In this document: positions 1 through 7,006 of the stretch, piece by piece
How positions within the stretch are numbered: the first letter of the stretch is position 1
Layout of the letters: each line of letters opens with the position of its first letter
NCBI GenBank assembly: GCA_028696185.1
Contig: JAQVHL010000004.1
Span: 35,508-99,507 of the forward strand
Direction: 5' to 3'
From: Halothiobacillaceae bacterium
Lineage (GTDB): Bacteria; Pseudomonadota; Gammaproteobacteria; Halothiobacillales; Halothiobacillaceae
DNA length: 64,000 bases
Notes under the pieces: generated by a model
Seen by the model: only the letters and a program-made list of their open reading frames with translations
What the model was told of the DNA's origin: nothing
Database searches by the model: none
Program-made: the position numbers and the translations under genes

Positions 1-253
1 CCAGCTCGCGCGTGTCGAGGTGGGCGACGATCTGGCCGGCGTCCACCGTATCGCCTTCCTCCACCAGAATCTGCGCCAAGCGTCCCGGCAGCTTGGCGGC
101 AATGGCGATTTCCGTGGCCTCCGCGCGGCCGTTGCTCTGGGCAAAGCCCTCGGGCAAAACGCGCGGGGACTCCTGCATCTGGAACAGGGTCCAGCCACCG
201 GCCAGTACGGCGAGCAGGAGCAGCAGGGGGATGAACAGGCGGGAGGCGGGCAT
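1..253 (-). CDS. HlyD/YbhG-type membrane fusion protein, N-terminal fragment
   Basis: The minus-strand frame starts at the ATG complementary to 251-253 and runs off the left edge, so only about 84 residues are seen. The start MPASRLFIPLLLLLAVLAG is an uncleaved signal anchor (residues 5-20). It is followed by a biotinyl-lipoyl-like segment with IAAKLPGRLAQILVEEGD and VDAGQIVAHLDTREL, the typical opening of HlyD-family periplasmic adaptors such as YbhG or EmrA. These adaptors link an inner-membrane ABC or MFS exporter to an outer-membrane channel. The partner genes would lie to the left, outside the window. The specific subfamily cannot be settled from this fragment. Confidence 0.85.
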   Translation of the reverse strand, partial: MPASRLFIPLLLLLAVLAGGWTLFQMQESPRVLPEGFAQSNGRAEATEIAIAAKLPGRLAQILVEEGDTVDAGQIVAHLDTREL

Positions 254-292
254 GGCGGCGTTCCGTTCTGGTAGCACGAATACCTTAGCAAA

Positions 293-324
293 ATACCAAG
301 CAGGCTAATGAATTTTTTTGGTAT
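293..324. promoter_or_regulatory. Spaced inverted repeat between divergent genes
   Basis: ATACCAA (293-299) and TTGGTAT (318-324) are perfect 7-bp inverted arms separated by 18 bases, in an AT-rich patch inside the 158-bp gap between the adaptor gene and rsuA. The position would suit an operator for the export operon. No function is shown, and the arms are short enough to arise by chance. Confidence 0.2.
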
Positions 325-411
325 GGATTTGGCGCCCTGCGGTTCAGGCGCGACAATCCTGCCCCTAGCGGGGGCGTTATGTGCCGGAGTGCGCCAATGA
401 AGGAAAACAAA

Positions 412-1104
412 ATGCGTTTGGACAGGTTTCTGGCTGCCGCGACCGGCTGTAGCCGTGCGCAGGCCGCGCAGTGGGTGCGCGCCGGCCGGGTGCGGGTGGG
501 CGAGAGCATCGCGCGCGAGCCCTCGCGCCATGTGACGGACGGTGAAGGTGTGTGGCTGGATGAGGCGCCGCTTCGCGTGGAAGGACCGCGCTATTTCCTT
601 TTGCACAAACCGGCCGGTTATGTCTGCTCCCATCGGGACGAGGGCGGCCACCTGTCCGCCCTGCGCCTGCTCGACGTGCCGCGCCGCGAGGACCTGCATT
701 TTGCCGGACGGCTGGATGCCGACACGACCGGGCTGGTGCTGTTGACCGACGATGGCGCCTGGTCACACCGGATCAGCGCGCCGCGCCGCGCCTGTGTGAA
801 GGTCTACCGCGCCGAGCTGGCCGAGCCTCTGGTTGCCGGGGCGGAAACGGCGCTGGCCGAGGGGCTGATGTTGCATGGCGAAACCCGCCCGACCCGCCCC
901 GCGCGCCTTGAGCGTCTGTCGCCGACTTTGGTGCGGCTGTTTATTGATGAGGGGCGCTACCATCAGGTCAAGCGCATGTTCGCTGCACTGGGTAACCGCG
1001 TCCTGCACCTGCACCGTGAGCAGGTCGGGTCTCTGACGTTGGAGCAAACCCCGCAACCGGGGCAGTGGCGTGTCTTGTGCGAGAGTGAGCGGGACGGGGT
1101 TTGA
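412..1104 (+). CDS. rsuA: 16S rRNA pseudouridine(516) synthase family protein RsuA
   Basis: 230 residues. RsuA isomerises one uridine of 16S rRNA to pseudouridine during 30S assembly. Residues 1-48 (MRLDRFLAAATGCSRAQAAQ and on) form an S4 RNA-binding domain. The catalytic domain follows, with the family motif GRLDADTTGLVLLTDDG, whose Asp102 is the expected nucleophile, and with the late motif EGRYHQVKRMFAALGN. I chose the ATG at 412 because AAGGAAA lies at 400-406 and the S4 domain begins there; an in-frame ATG at 397 has no such site. The gene stands alone between a divergent adaptor gene and a repeat-bearing gap. Close relatives RluB/RluE are possible, but the short S4-plus-catalytic layout favours RsuA. 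Confidence 0.85.
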   Translation: MRLDRFLAAATGCSRAQAAQWVRAGRVRVGESIAREPSRHVTDGEGVWLDEAPLRVEGPRYFLLHKPAGYVCSHRDEGGHLSALRLLDVPRREDLHFAGRLDADTTGLVLLTDDGAWSHRISAPRRACVKVYRAELAEPLVAGAETALAEGLMLHGETRPTRPARLERLSPTLVRLFIDEGRYHQVKRMFAALGNRVLHLHREQVGSLTLEQTPQPGQWRVLCESERDGV

Positions 1105-1146
1105 GCGCTGTCGTGAAAGCGCTGTGATCTTCAATTCAGCGCCGGA

Positions 1147-1323
1147 CGAAGGATTCTCAGAGCCCCCTTGGAGGCGTCATGGCCGGGGGTGTGGAGACCG
1201 GGTGAAAGGGCCATGGATGGCTCTTTCACCCGCCTTCCTCAGGCCAGTTCTTGGCGGTTCCCAGGGGGCGCTTCTCTTTGCCCAGTCTCGTCCAGAATAT
1301 CTTCGTTTGGTAAATCCCCTCAG
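1147..1323. repeat. Degenerate copy of the composite palindromic repeat
   Basis: This stretch fills most of the 380-bp gap between rsuA and the pyruvate-kinase-like gene. CCCCCTTGGAGGCG, then GAGACCGGGTGAAAGGGCCA, match the reverse complement of the right arm of the element at 55443-56181. The end, GTCCAG...CTTCGTTTGGTAAA at 1290-1314, resembles that element's right end. A small internal palindrome surrounds GAAAGGGCCATGG. The copy is much shorter and more diverged than the others. The open frames crossing it are by-products of the repeat. The rest of the gap (1324-1484) shows nothing I can name. Confidence 0.55.
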
Positions 1324-1484
1324 ATGACACAGCGGGATGCCCTTTCGCGCGAAAGCCGTGTCCTTTCGGGGTTTTTGTCAGGTTTGCTCCCGGCCGTCAG
1401 GGCAGGGATTGCAAGTGTCAAATACCTGTAGCGCTGCTAGGCTAGTTTGAAATCATCCGCTTCTTCCTTTTGCGCGAGCTTGCC

Positions 1485-3371
1485 ATGAACGACGATCTGC
1501 TCAGTTTGACGGCTACCGATTCCGGGCGCGACACGCAGCCGGCGTGTGAGCTTTCCCTGCGACGTTTGCGGGAAGCGCTTCTGCGGCTGCGCACCCGCCT
1601 GGACGAGGGGGCGGCGCGTCGTCTGGACGCGGTGGGGAATGATGATCCGGCGCTGGGGCTGAATCCCAGCGTGCGCAATCTGGCGCAGTATCTGGAATTC
1701 CGCTCCATGGATCTGCGCCCCTTGCAACGTCTGTTATCCACACAGGGGCTGTCCTCGCTGGGGCGCTGCGAGGGGCATGTGCGCGATGCGGTCGGCCGGG
1801 TTCTGGCGCTGGTTGAGCGCGCGCTGGGCGAGCCGTCCAGCGTGAGTCTGAACGATGATCTGACGCTGGAGCAGGGGCAAACGCTTCTGGCCCGGCATAC
1901 CCTGGAGCTGCTGGGGCCCGGATCGCCCAAACGCGATGTGCGCATCATGGTCACCTTGCCTTCCGAGGCGGCAGAGGATTACGGCCTGGTGCGCAGCCTG
2001 CTCGCCCAGGGCATGGATGTGGCGCGTATCAACTGCGCGCATGATGGACCGGCGCAGTGGCGGGCGATGGCGGACAATGTTCGTCGCGCGGCAGCCGAAC
2101 TGGGCCGTTCCTGCCGGGTGGCGGCGGATCTGGCCGGGCATAAGGTGCGTACCGGGCCGCTGGCGCAGGTGGAGGGTGTGTTGCATGTGCAGCCGCGTCG
2201 GGATCGCTACGGGCGGGTGCTGGCGCCCGCGCGTGTTCATCTGTCGCCGGATTGCCCGCTGGCGCGGGAGGATGCGCATGTGCTGGGCATGGGCGTGGAG
2301 GCATCGCTTCTGGATCGTCTGCACGAAGGTGAGTCCGTGAGTTTCGTCGATGCGCGTGGCGCAGAGCGGCGTTTGACGATTGTCTCGCGCGATGCGGACG
2401 GGCTGTGGGCGAATCTGGAGTCCAGTGCCTATATCGTCGAGGGCCTGGCCTGGTGGGTGGCGCGGGACGACGGCCCTCTGGAGGGGCGATTCTGCGGCAT
2501 TCCCGGTCAGGCGGTGGATATCCGTCTTGTGACCGGGGATCTGCTGAAGCTGACCCGCGAAGAGCTGCCGGGCGAAGCGGCGGTGCTCGATCCGCGGGGT
2601 GGCGTGCTGCATCCGGCACATATCGCCTGCACCTGTCCCCAGGTATTTGATGCGCTGCGTCCGGGGCAGCGGGTATGGATCGACGATGGCAAGTTCGGCG
2701 CCGAAGTGCTGTCCATTGATGAGGAGGGGGCGGTATTGCGCATCGGGGATTGCCGGCCCGGTGGGGCGCGTCTGCTGGCAGACAAGGGGCTGAACTTTCC
2801 CAACATGAATCTCGATCTGCCGGCCTTGTCGGACAAGGACAAGGCTGATCTGGATTATCTGGTGGGGCAGGTCGACATCATCGGTTTTTCCTTTGTCGAA
2901 TCCGGTGCGCAGATGAACGAACTGCTGGCGTGGCTGGCGGAGCGTCAAGCCTGCCATATGGGCGTCATCGCGAAGATCGAGACCGCGCGGGCCTTCCGCA
3001 ACCTGCCTGGGATCATCCTCGCTGCCATCGGGCGGGTGCCCTTCGGTCTGATGATTGCCCGTGGCGATCTGGCGATGGAGGTGGGGCCGGAGCGCATGGC
3101 TGAAGTTCAGGAGGAAATGCTCTGGCTTGCCGAAGCGGCGCATCTGCCGGTGGTGTGGGCTACCCAGGTGCTGGAAACCCTGGCCAAGAAGGGCGTTGTC
3201 TCGCGCCCGGAGTTGACCGACGCGGCCATGGGCGAGCGCGCGGAGTGCGTGATGCTCAACAAGGGGCCGTTCATCGAAAAAGCGGTACGCAGCCTGGATG
3301 ACATCCTCACCCGCATGCAGGGGCACCAGCAGAAAAAAAGCTCCCGCCTGCGCGCCCTGCGCTGGAGTTGA
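1485..3371 (+). CDS. Pyruvate-kinase-like protein with N-terminal extension
   Basis: 628 residues. The TIM-barrel core of pyruvate kinase (phosphoenolpyruvate + ADP to pyruvate + ATP) begins only near residue 150. Family landmarks are present: GMDVARIN (Arg181), a B-domain segment DLAGHKVRTG, WIDDGKFGAEVLS, LNFPNMNLDLPALSDKDK, IIGFSFVES, VIAKIET (catalytic Lys), LMIARGDLAMEVG (metal-binding Glu/Asp) and VVWATQVLETLAKKG. The about 150-residue N-terminal helical extension is not part of ordinary PykA/PykF. The protein ends soon after the barrel, so the C-terminal allosteric domain is absent. The position matching Glu117 of muscle enzyme is Lys220, a change linked in the literature to K+-independent enzymes. 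The TTG at 1470 is an alternative start. Catalysis is plausible but not proven. Confidence 0.75.
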   Translation: MNDDLLSLTATDSGRDTQPACELSLRRLREALLRLRTRLDEGAARRLDAVGNDDPALGLNPSVRNLAQYLEFRSMDLRPLQRLLSTQGLSSLGRCEGHVRDAVGRVLALVERALGEPSSVSLNDDLTLEQGQTLLARHTLELLGPGSPKRDVRIMVTLPSEAAEDYGLVRSLLAQGMDVARINCAHDGPAQWRAMADNVRRAAAELGRSCRVAADLAGHKVRTGPLAQVEGVLHVQPRRDRYGRVLAPARVHLSPDCPLAREDAHVLGMGVEASLLDRLHEGESVSFVDARGAERRLTIVSRDADGLWANLESSAYIVEGLAWWVARDDGPLEGRFCGIPGQAVDIRLVTGDLLKLTREELPGEAAVLDPRGGVLHPAHIACTCPQVFDALRPGQRVWIDDGKFGAEVLSIDEEGAVLRIGDCRPGGARLLADKGLNFPNMNLDLPALSDKDKADLDYLVGQVDIIGFSFVESGAQMNELLAWLAERQACHMGVIAKIETARAFRNLPGIILAAIGRVPFGLMIARGDLAMEVGPERMAEVQEEMLWLAEAAHLPVVWATQVLETLAKKGVVSRPELTDAAMGERAECVMLNKGPFIEKAVRSLDDILTRMQGHQQKKSSRLRALRWS

Positions 3372-3439
3372 GAGGCATCGCAGTCCGCGTGCCGCAAGGT
3401 TTGGGTTCGGGGGCTTCTGCGCTGAGGGGGCTACTTTCT

Positions 3440-3531
3440 GTCATACCGGGGTAAGCCGGTATCCATCCATACCTTGAAGGCTTGCGCTACTGGGCTGGCA
3501 GTGCCGGATTCCGGCGTTCGCCGGGGGGCCT
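3440..3531. repeat. REP-like palindromic repeat, second family
   Basis: The sequence GTCATACCGGGGTAAGCCGG followed by TATCCAT, then CCGGATTCCGGCGTTCGCCG further on, has the layout of the widespread intergenic repeat with facing CCGG-rich palindromes. A related copy is at 52351-52440. It sits between two convergent genes. Confidence 0.55.
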
Positions 3532-3562
3532 GGGGGCGTGAGGGCGTATTGCATGACGCGTC

Positions 3563-3592
3563 GGGCCGTTGAAAAACGCTTTTCAACGGCCC
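3563..3592. terminator. Bidirectional terminator hairpin
   Basis: GGGCCGTTGAAAA (3563-3575) and TTTTCAACGGCCC (3580-3592) form a perfect 13-bp stem with loop ACGC. The stem contains A and T runs on both strands. It lies between the convergent pyruvate-kinase-like and arfB genes and can serve both. Confidence 0.8.
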
Positions 3593-3606
3593 GTTTAATC
3601 TTGTTG

Positions 3607-4017
3607 TCATTCCCCGCTCAACCCGCGCTGGCCCCGCTGGGCCTTGAGGCGGCTGTTGCGCAGCTTGCTTTCCATGCGTCGCTCGCGTGAGGCGCGCGTT
3701 GGACGGGTCGGTTTGCGCGGGGTGGGTATCGCGGCGGCGGCTTCGATCAGGGCGAGCAGGCGGCGCTTGGCGTCCTCACGGTTTTTTTCCTGACTGTTGA
3801 ATCGCTGAGCCTTGATGACCAGCACCCCTTCGCGGCTGAGGCGGGCATCCTTGCGGGCAAGCAGCCGCTCACGCAGCGGCTCGGGCAGGCTGGCGCGCCG
3901 GATGTCGTAGCGCAGTTGTACGGCGGTGGCGACCTTGTTGACGTTCTGACCGCCTGGGCCGCTTGCACGCAGGGCGATGAATTCGAGTTCTTCGTCGGGG
4001 ACGGTCAGGGCGAACAT
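3607..4017 (-). CDS. arfB: Alternative ribosome-rescue factor / peptidyl-tRNA hydrolase ArfB
   Basis: 136 residues, close to the usual 140. ArfB enters stalled ribosomes lacking a stop codon and hydrolyses the peptidyl-tRNA. The GGQ catalytic motif is at residues 22-24 in RASGPGGQNVNKVATAVQLR, as in class I release factors. The basic C-terminal tail (KPTRPTRASRERRMESKLRN and on), which threads into the mRNA channel, is intact. The ATG lies complementary to 4015-4017. The gene is convergent with the pyruvate-kinase-like gene and divergent from azoR across a 188-bp gap. It appears monocistronic. Confidence 0.93.
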   Translation of the reverse strand: MFALTVPDEELEFIALRASGPGGQNVNKVATAVQLRYDIRRASLPEPLRERLLARKDARLSREGVLVIKAQRFNSQEKNREDAKRRLLALIEAAAAIPTPRKPTRPTRASRERRMESKLRNSRLKAQRGQRGLSGE

Positions 4018-4205
4018 GAGCGTATCCTTGGCGCTGGGATGAGGATGGCGGATTTCCAGGATAGTGGCTTCCTGTGTCTTTGAATACGCCTGCGCTTCAT
4101 CAAAATATTTGAATGCTGTCTTCGGAGAATTCCGATTTTCGTGTCTTGCTCCGGTGGTTATCCTGAATTCCGGGTTTTTCAGTCGGAAATTCGGGAGTCC
4201 ATGAC

Positions 4206-4814
4206 ATGGCGCGTATTCTTCAGATCAATTCAAGTGCCCGTGCAGGCGGGGAATCCAGTCGTCTGGCCGATGCGTTCGTGGAACGCTGGCTGGCGGCGCA
4301 TCCGGAGGATGTCTTGGTCCGGCGCGATGTCGGGCGTGAGCCTCTGCCGCATCTGGATGAGGCGACCCTGGGGGCTTTCTTCACGCCATCTGAAGGGCGC
4401 GATGCCGATCAGCAGGCGCGGGTGGTCCTGTCCGACCGGTTGATCGAGGAAGTCCGTGCGGCGGACATCCTGGTTTTGGGCGTGCCGATGTACAATTTCA
4501 CGATCCCTTCGACGCTCAAGGCATGGTTCGATCACATCGCTCGTGCCGGTCTCACGTTTCGCTACACTGAAACAGGCCCGCAGGGTTTGCTGCTCGGCAA
4601 GCGGGTCTATGTGTTCATCGCGCGCGGTGGCGTGTATGAGGGCGAGGCGGATACCCAGGTGCCCTATCTGCGCCAGATGCTGGGTTTTCTGGGCCTGACC
4701 GAGGTGAGCTTCGTGCTGGCTCAGGGGCTTGGCATGGGGGGCGGTGTGGCGGAAAAAGCCCGGCAGGCGGCGTTCGCACAGACCATTGATCTGGTGGCGG
4801 GGAGCGGGGGTTGA
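4206..4814 (+). CDS. azoR: FMN-dependent NADH-azoreductase
   Basis: 202 residues, the standard length of the AzoR flavodoxin-like fold. These homodimeric cytosolic FMN enzymes use NAD(P)H to reduce quinones and azo dyes. [20 protein letters not shown] is the phosphate-binding loop for [23 protein letters not shown] is the family signature contacting the flavin, and IARGGVYEG is the second FMN contact loop. A GGGAG-like stretch precedes the ATG. A hairpin follows the stop codon. The upstream gap (4018-4205) contains imperfect GAATTCC / GGAAATTC arms near 4163-4191 that could be an operator, but no regulator gene is adjacent. Confidence 0.92.
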   Translation: MARILQINSSARAGGESSRLADAFVERWLAAHPEDVLVRRDVGREPLPHLDEATLGAFFTPSEGRDADQQARVVLSDRLIEEVRAADILVLGVPMYNFTIPSTLKAWFDHIARAGLTFRYTETGPQGLLLGKRVYVFIARGGVYEGEADTQVPYLRQMLGFLGLTEVSFVLAQGLGMGGGVAEKARQAAFAQTIDLVAGSGG

Positions 4815-4835
4815 GGCCCTCTTTCCTGCTTTTGT

Positions 4836-4867
4836 CAGACTGTTGAAAAGCCTTTGTCAACAGTCTG
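4836..4867 (+). terminator. Terminator-like hairpin after azoR
   Basis: CAGACTGTTGA (4836-4846) and TCAACAGTCTG (4857-4867) are perfect 11-bp inverted arms with a 10-base loop, 22 bases after the azoR stop codon. There is no long T-run afterwards, so termination may be partial. Confidence 0.6.
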
Positions 4868-4890
4868 TTACGGCGTGCGCGGAGTGAAGC

Positions 4891-5121
4891 TTGAAACTGC
4901 CTGCCCGTTATTACAATCTCGTTTTCGCCTTTGCGATGTCGCTGACCATGTCGTTTCTGATGTCGGCGGTCATTACCTGGATCAACCTTGGCTGGGCGCC
5001 GGATCTGTTTTCCCGCTGGTTGCTCCAGGCCTTTCCCAGTGCCTGGGCCGTGGCTCTGCCTGTCTCCCTGTTTGTGGTGCCAGCCATTCGGCGCCTGGTT
5101 GGGCGCATGGTGCATCACTGA
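4891..5121 (+). CDS. DUF2798-type small inner-membrane protein
   Basis: 76 residues with two hydrophobic helices, about residues 9-30 and 42-64, and a basic end IRRLVGRMVHH. The pattern RYYNLVFAFAMSLTMSFLMS followed by W-rich linker and PSAWAVALPVSLFVVPAIRR matches the DUF2798 family of unknown function. The start is TTG at 4891, supported by GGAGTG at 4881-4886; there is no in-frame ATG ahead of the first helix. It stands alone 24 bases after the azoR terminator hairpin. Confidence 0.75.
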   Translation: MKLPARYYNLVFAFAMSLTMSFLMSAVITWINLGWAPDLFSRWLLQAFPSAWAVALPVSLFVVPAIRRLVGRMVHH

Positions 5122-5290
5122 CGCGGGCGCGCGTTTCCTTTTGCACTCAGGCTCACTCCGTACTATCTTTTGGCATCGCGGAAGCGCGCGGTGGGGCGGT
5201 CCCGGTGTGGATGCCCGCTTCGTGTTTCCGTGTGGTAGGGCGCCTTTTCAAGGCAAGGCGAGTCGGGCATGACGCAACAGGACAGGGACT

Positions 5291-7006
5291 ATGAAGAAGC
5301 GGGTGGCGGAACTGCAGGAGTGGATGGCCCAACAGATTCTCACGGAGGCGGATCCGGTTGTCGTTGGCCTGCTTGACCAGCTCAGGCGGCTGCCCCTGAA
5401 GGAGGTTGATTGCGTTTCCCTGCCGTTGCTGTGCGCTGAGGTCGATGCCTTCGCCACACGCTTGATGACGCGGATGGAGCAAGGCTTCACTCATTCACGC
5501 CTGCCCATCCACGGGATCCACAAGGACCGCTGGTTGTTGTCCGAGGATCTGGTGGAAGGGATTCTGGCCCTGCATCATGGTCTGATCCTGCGCGTTGAGG
5601 AAGGGCAATGCCAGCTTTCCCGCGAGGAGCTGTCCGCGCATTATGTGCGCGCCCTGCAATGGCGTATCCGTCAGTTGCGTAACCGCTATGCCCTGTACGA
5701 GGACGTCCCGGGGGATATGTTCCGCGACCTGCATTCCACCTTCAAACACGCGCGTCGGCAGGGGTTCGAGCAGGCCATGCTCGATGAGCACAACTTCCAG
5801 ACGCATTATGTTTCGATGCTGCTGTTCGCCATGTCCAACCCCTATGGCTGGGGGCGCGATGAGATGGGCGATTTGTACGCCTGCATCCTGCATGAAGCGG
5901 ATCGGGTTCGCTTGCTGGAGGAAGAGGACGGCCCTTACAGCCGCTTCGTGGACCTGACGGCGCAGTTCCTCCCCCATCTGTCGATCAAGCCCCAGGGGCG
6001 TAAGGAAGACGCGCTGTACATTGACCTGGGGCGGCTGGTGCATCTGGCGCCGGACCTGGAGCGCAGCCCGCGTTGCGCCAGCCTGATGCAGCGTTTTTCC
6101 GAGCGTCTGCGCTTTTTCTTCGTCAAGCGCGATTCGCGTGCCCGTCCTCCGGCGCGCGAAAGCATGGCCTGGCTGGTGGTGGGCATTCCGGCCATTCATG
6201 CTTACCTCTGCGAGAAAAAACAGCGCTATGAGGAAACCCGTGAAACCGCTGTTGAAACACCGGAAGAGCAGGCCGCTCGCGATGCAGCGCAAAAGGAAGC
6301 GGCCAAGGCAGCCGAGCGCACAGCGCGGCCCGGTGGGCAGCTGCACTCGTCCGTTTCGGGGCACAAGGAGTGGAATTTCGAGGGTTTGAGCCTGCGCGAG
6401 GAAGGGCCCAAGCGTGATGAGATCGACAGTGGCGTGATCGGCAATCCGTTCTCCGGTCAGGTGTCGATCTGGGACAAGGTTTCCGACAAGGGGGTGCTGG
6501 GTCTGCCCGAGGGGTTGTCCGCCGATAAGGATGGCACACCACCGGCCGAACGTTTCATGGAAAACTGGCGGGTCATCAATACCTCCCCCGGCGGGTTCCG
6601 TTTCCGCTGGAATATCGAGCGTTCCAGCCGAGTCAATGTCGGTGATCTCGTGCTCATCGAGGAGCATGGGCACGATGGCGATGCCCAGGTTGGGGTAATC
6701 CGCTGGGTGCATCATCAAGGTGAAGGCGGGCTGGATATCGGGGTGGAGGCCTTGGGTGAGCGTGTCTATCCCGCTGTGCTGCATCACGAAGACGAGGCCA
6801 TGGCCCGGCGTGAGGGGCCAATCGATGCCTTGCTGGTCATCGCTGAAACCACGGGGCGTTCGGTTGTGGTGCCGCCCTTTGTCGTGGAAGCAGGCGATGC
6901 GGTGCAAATCGGGTATGATGCTCGCGAAGAAAGACGTGAGCTCGGGCGGATGATGGGCATGAGTGCCGTTTACGCCCAGTACCAACTGGATATGACGCAT
7001 GGATGA
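5291..7006 (+). CDS. Cyclic-di-GMP-pathway protein with PilZ-like C-terminus, partner of FimX
   Basis: 571 residues, no signal peptide or membrane segment. Residues 1-290 are a mostly helical region. Residues about 320-350 are an Ala/Glu-rich linker (EEQAARDAAQKEAAKAAERT). From about residue 424, NWRVINTSPGGFRFRW begins a PilZ-like beta-barrel with GDLVLIEE and VGVIRWVHH. It resembles the gene I recall next to Pseudomonas fimX (PA4958 type). Its stop overlaps the fimX start by 8 bases, so the two are translationally coupled. The canonical RxxxR c-di-GMP motif of PilZ is not obvious, so nucleotide binding is uncertain. The likely role is as an adaptor in pilus or surface-motility control. Confidence 0.65.
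   Translation: MKKRVAELQEWMAQQILTEADPVVVGLLDQLRRLPLKEVDCVSLPLLCAEVDAFATRLMTRMEQGFTHSRLPIHGIHKDRWLLSEDLVEGILALHHGLILRVEEGQCQLSREELSAHYVRALQWRIRQLRNRYALYEDVPGDMFRDLHSTFKHARRQGFEQAMLDEHNFQTHYVSMLLFAMSNPYGWGRDEMGDLYACILHEADRVRLLEEEDGPYSRFVDLTAQFLPHLSIKPQGRKEDALYIDLGRLVHLAPDLERSPRCASLMQRFSERLRFFFVKRDSRARPPARESMAWLVVGIPAIHAYLCEKKQRYEETRETAVETPEEQAARDAAQKEAAKAAERTARPGGQLHSSVSGHKEWNFEGLSLREEGPKRDEIDSGVIGNPFSGQVSIWDKVSDKGVLGLPEGLSADKDGTPPAERFMENWRVINTSPGGFRFRWNIERSSRVNVGDLVLIEEHGHDGDAQVGVIRWVHHQGEGGLDIGVEALGERVYPAVLHHEDEAMARREGPIDALLVIAETTGRSVVVPPFVVEAGDAVQIGYDAREERRELGRMMGMSAVYAQYQLDMTHG

Noticed and set aside
1734..3326. A 530-codon minus-strand frame inside the pyruvate-kinase-like gene
   Set aside because: Antisense shadow: the plus strand has a clear enzyme fold over the whole stretch.
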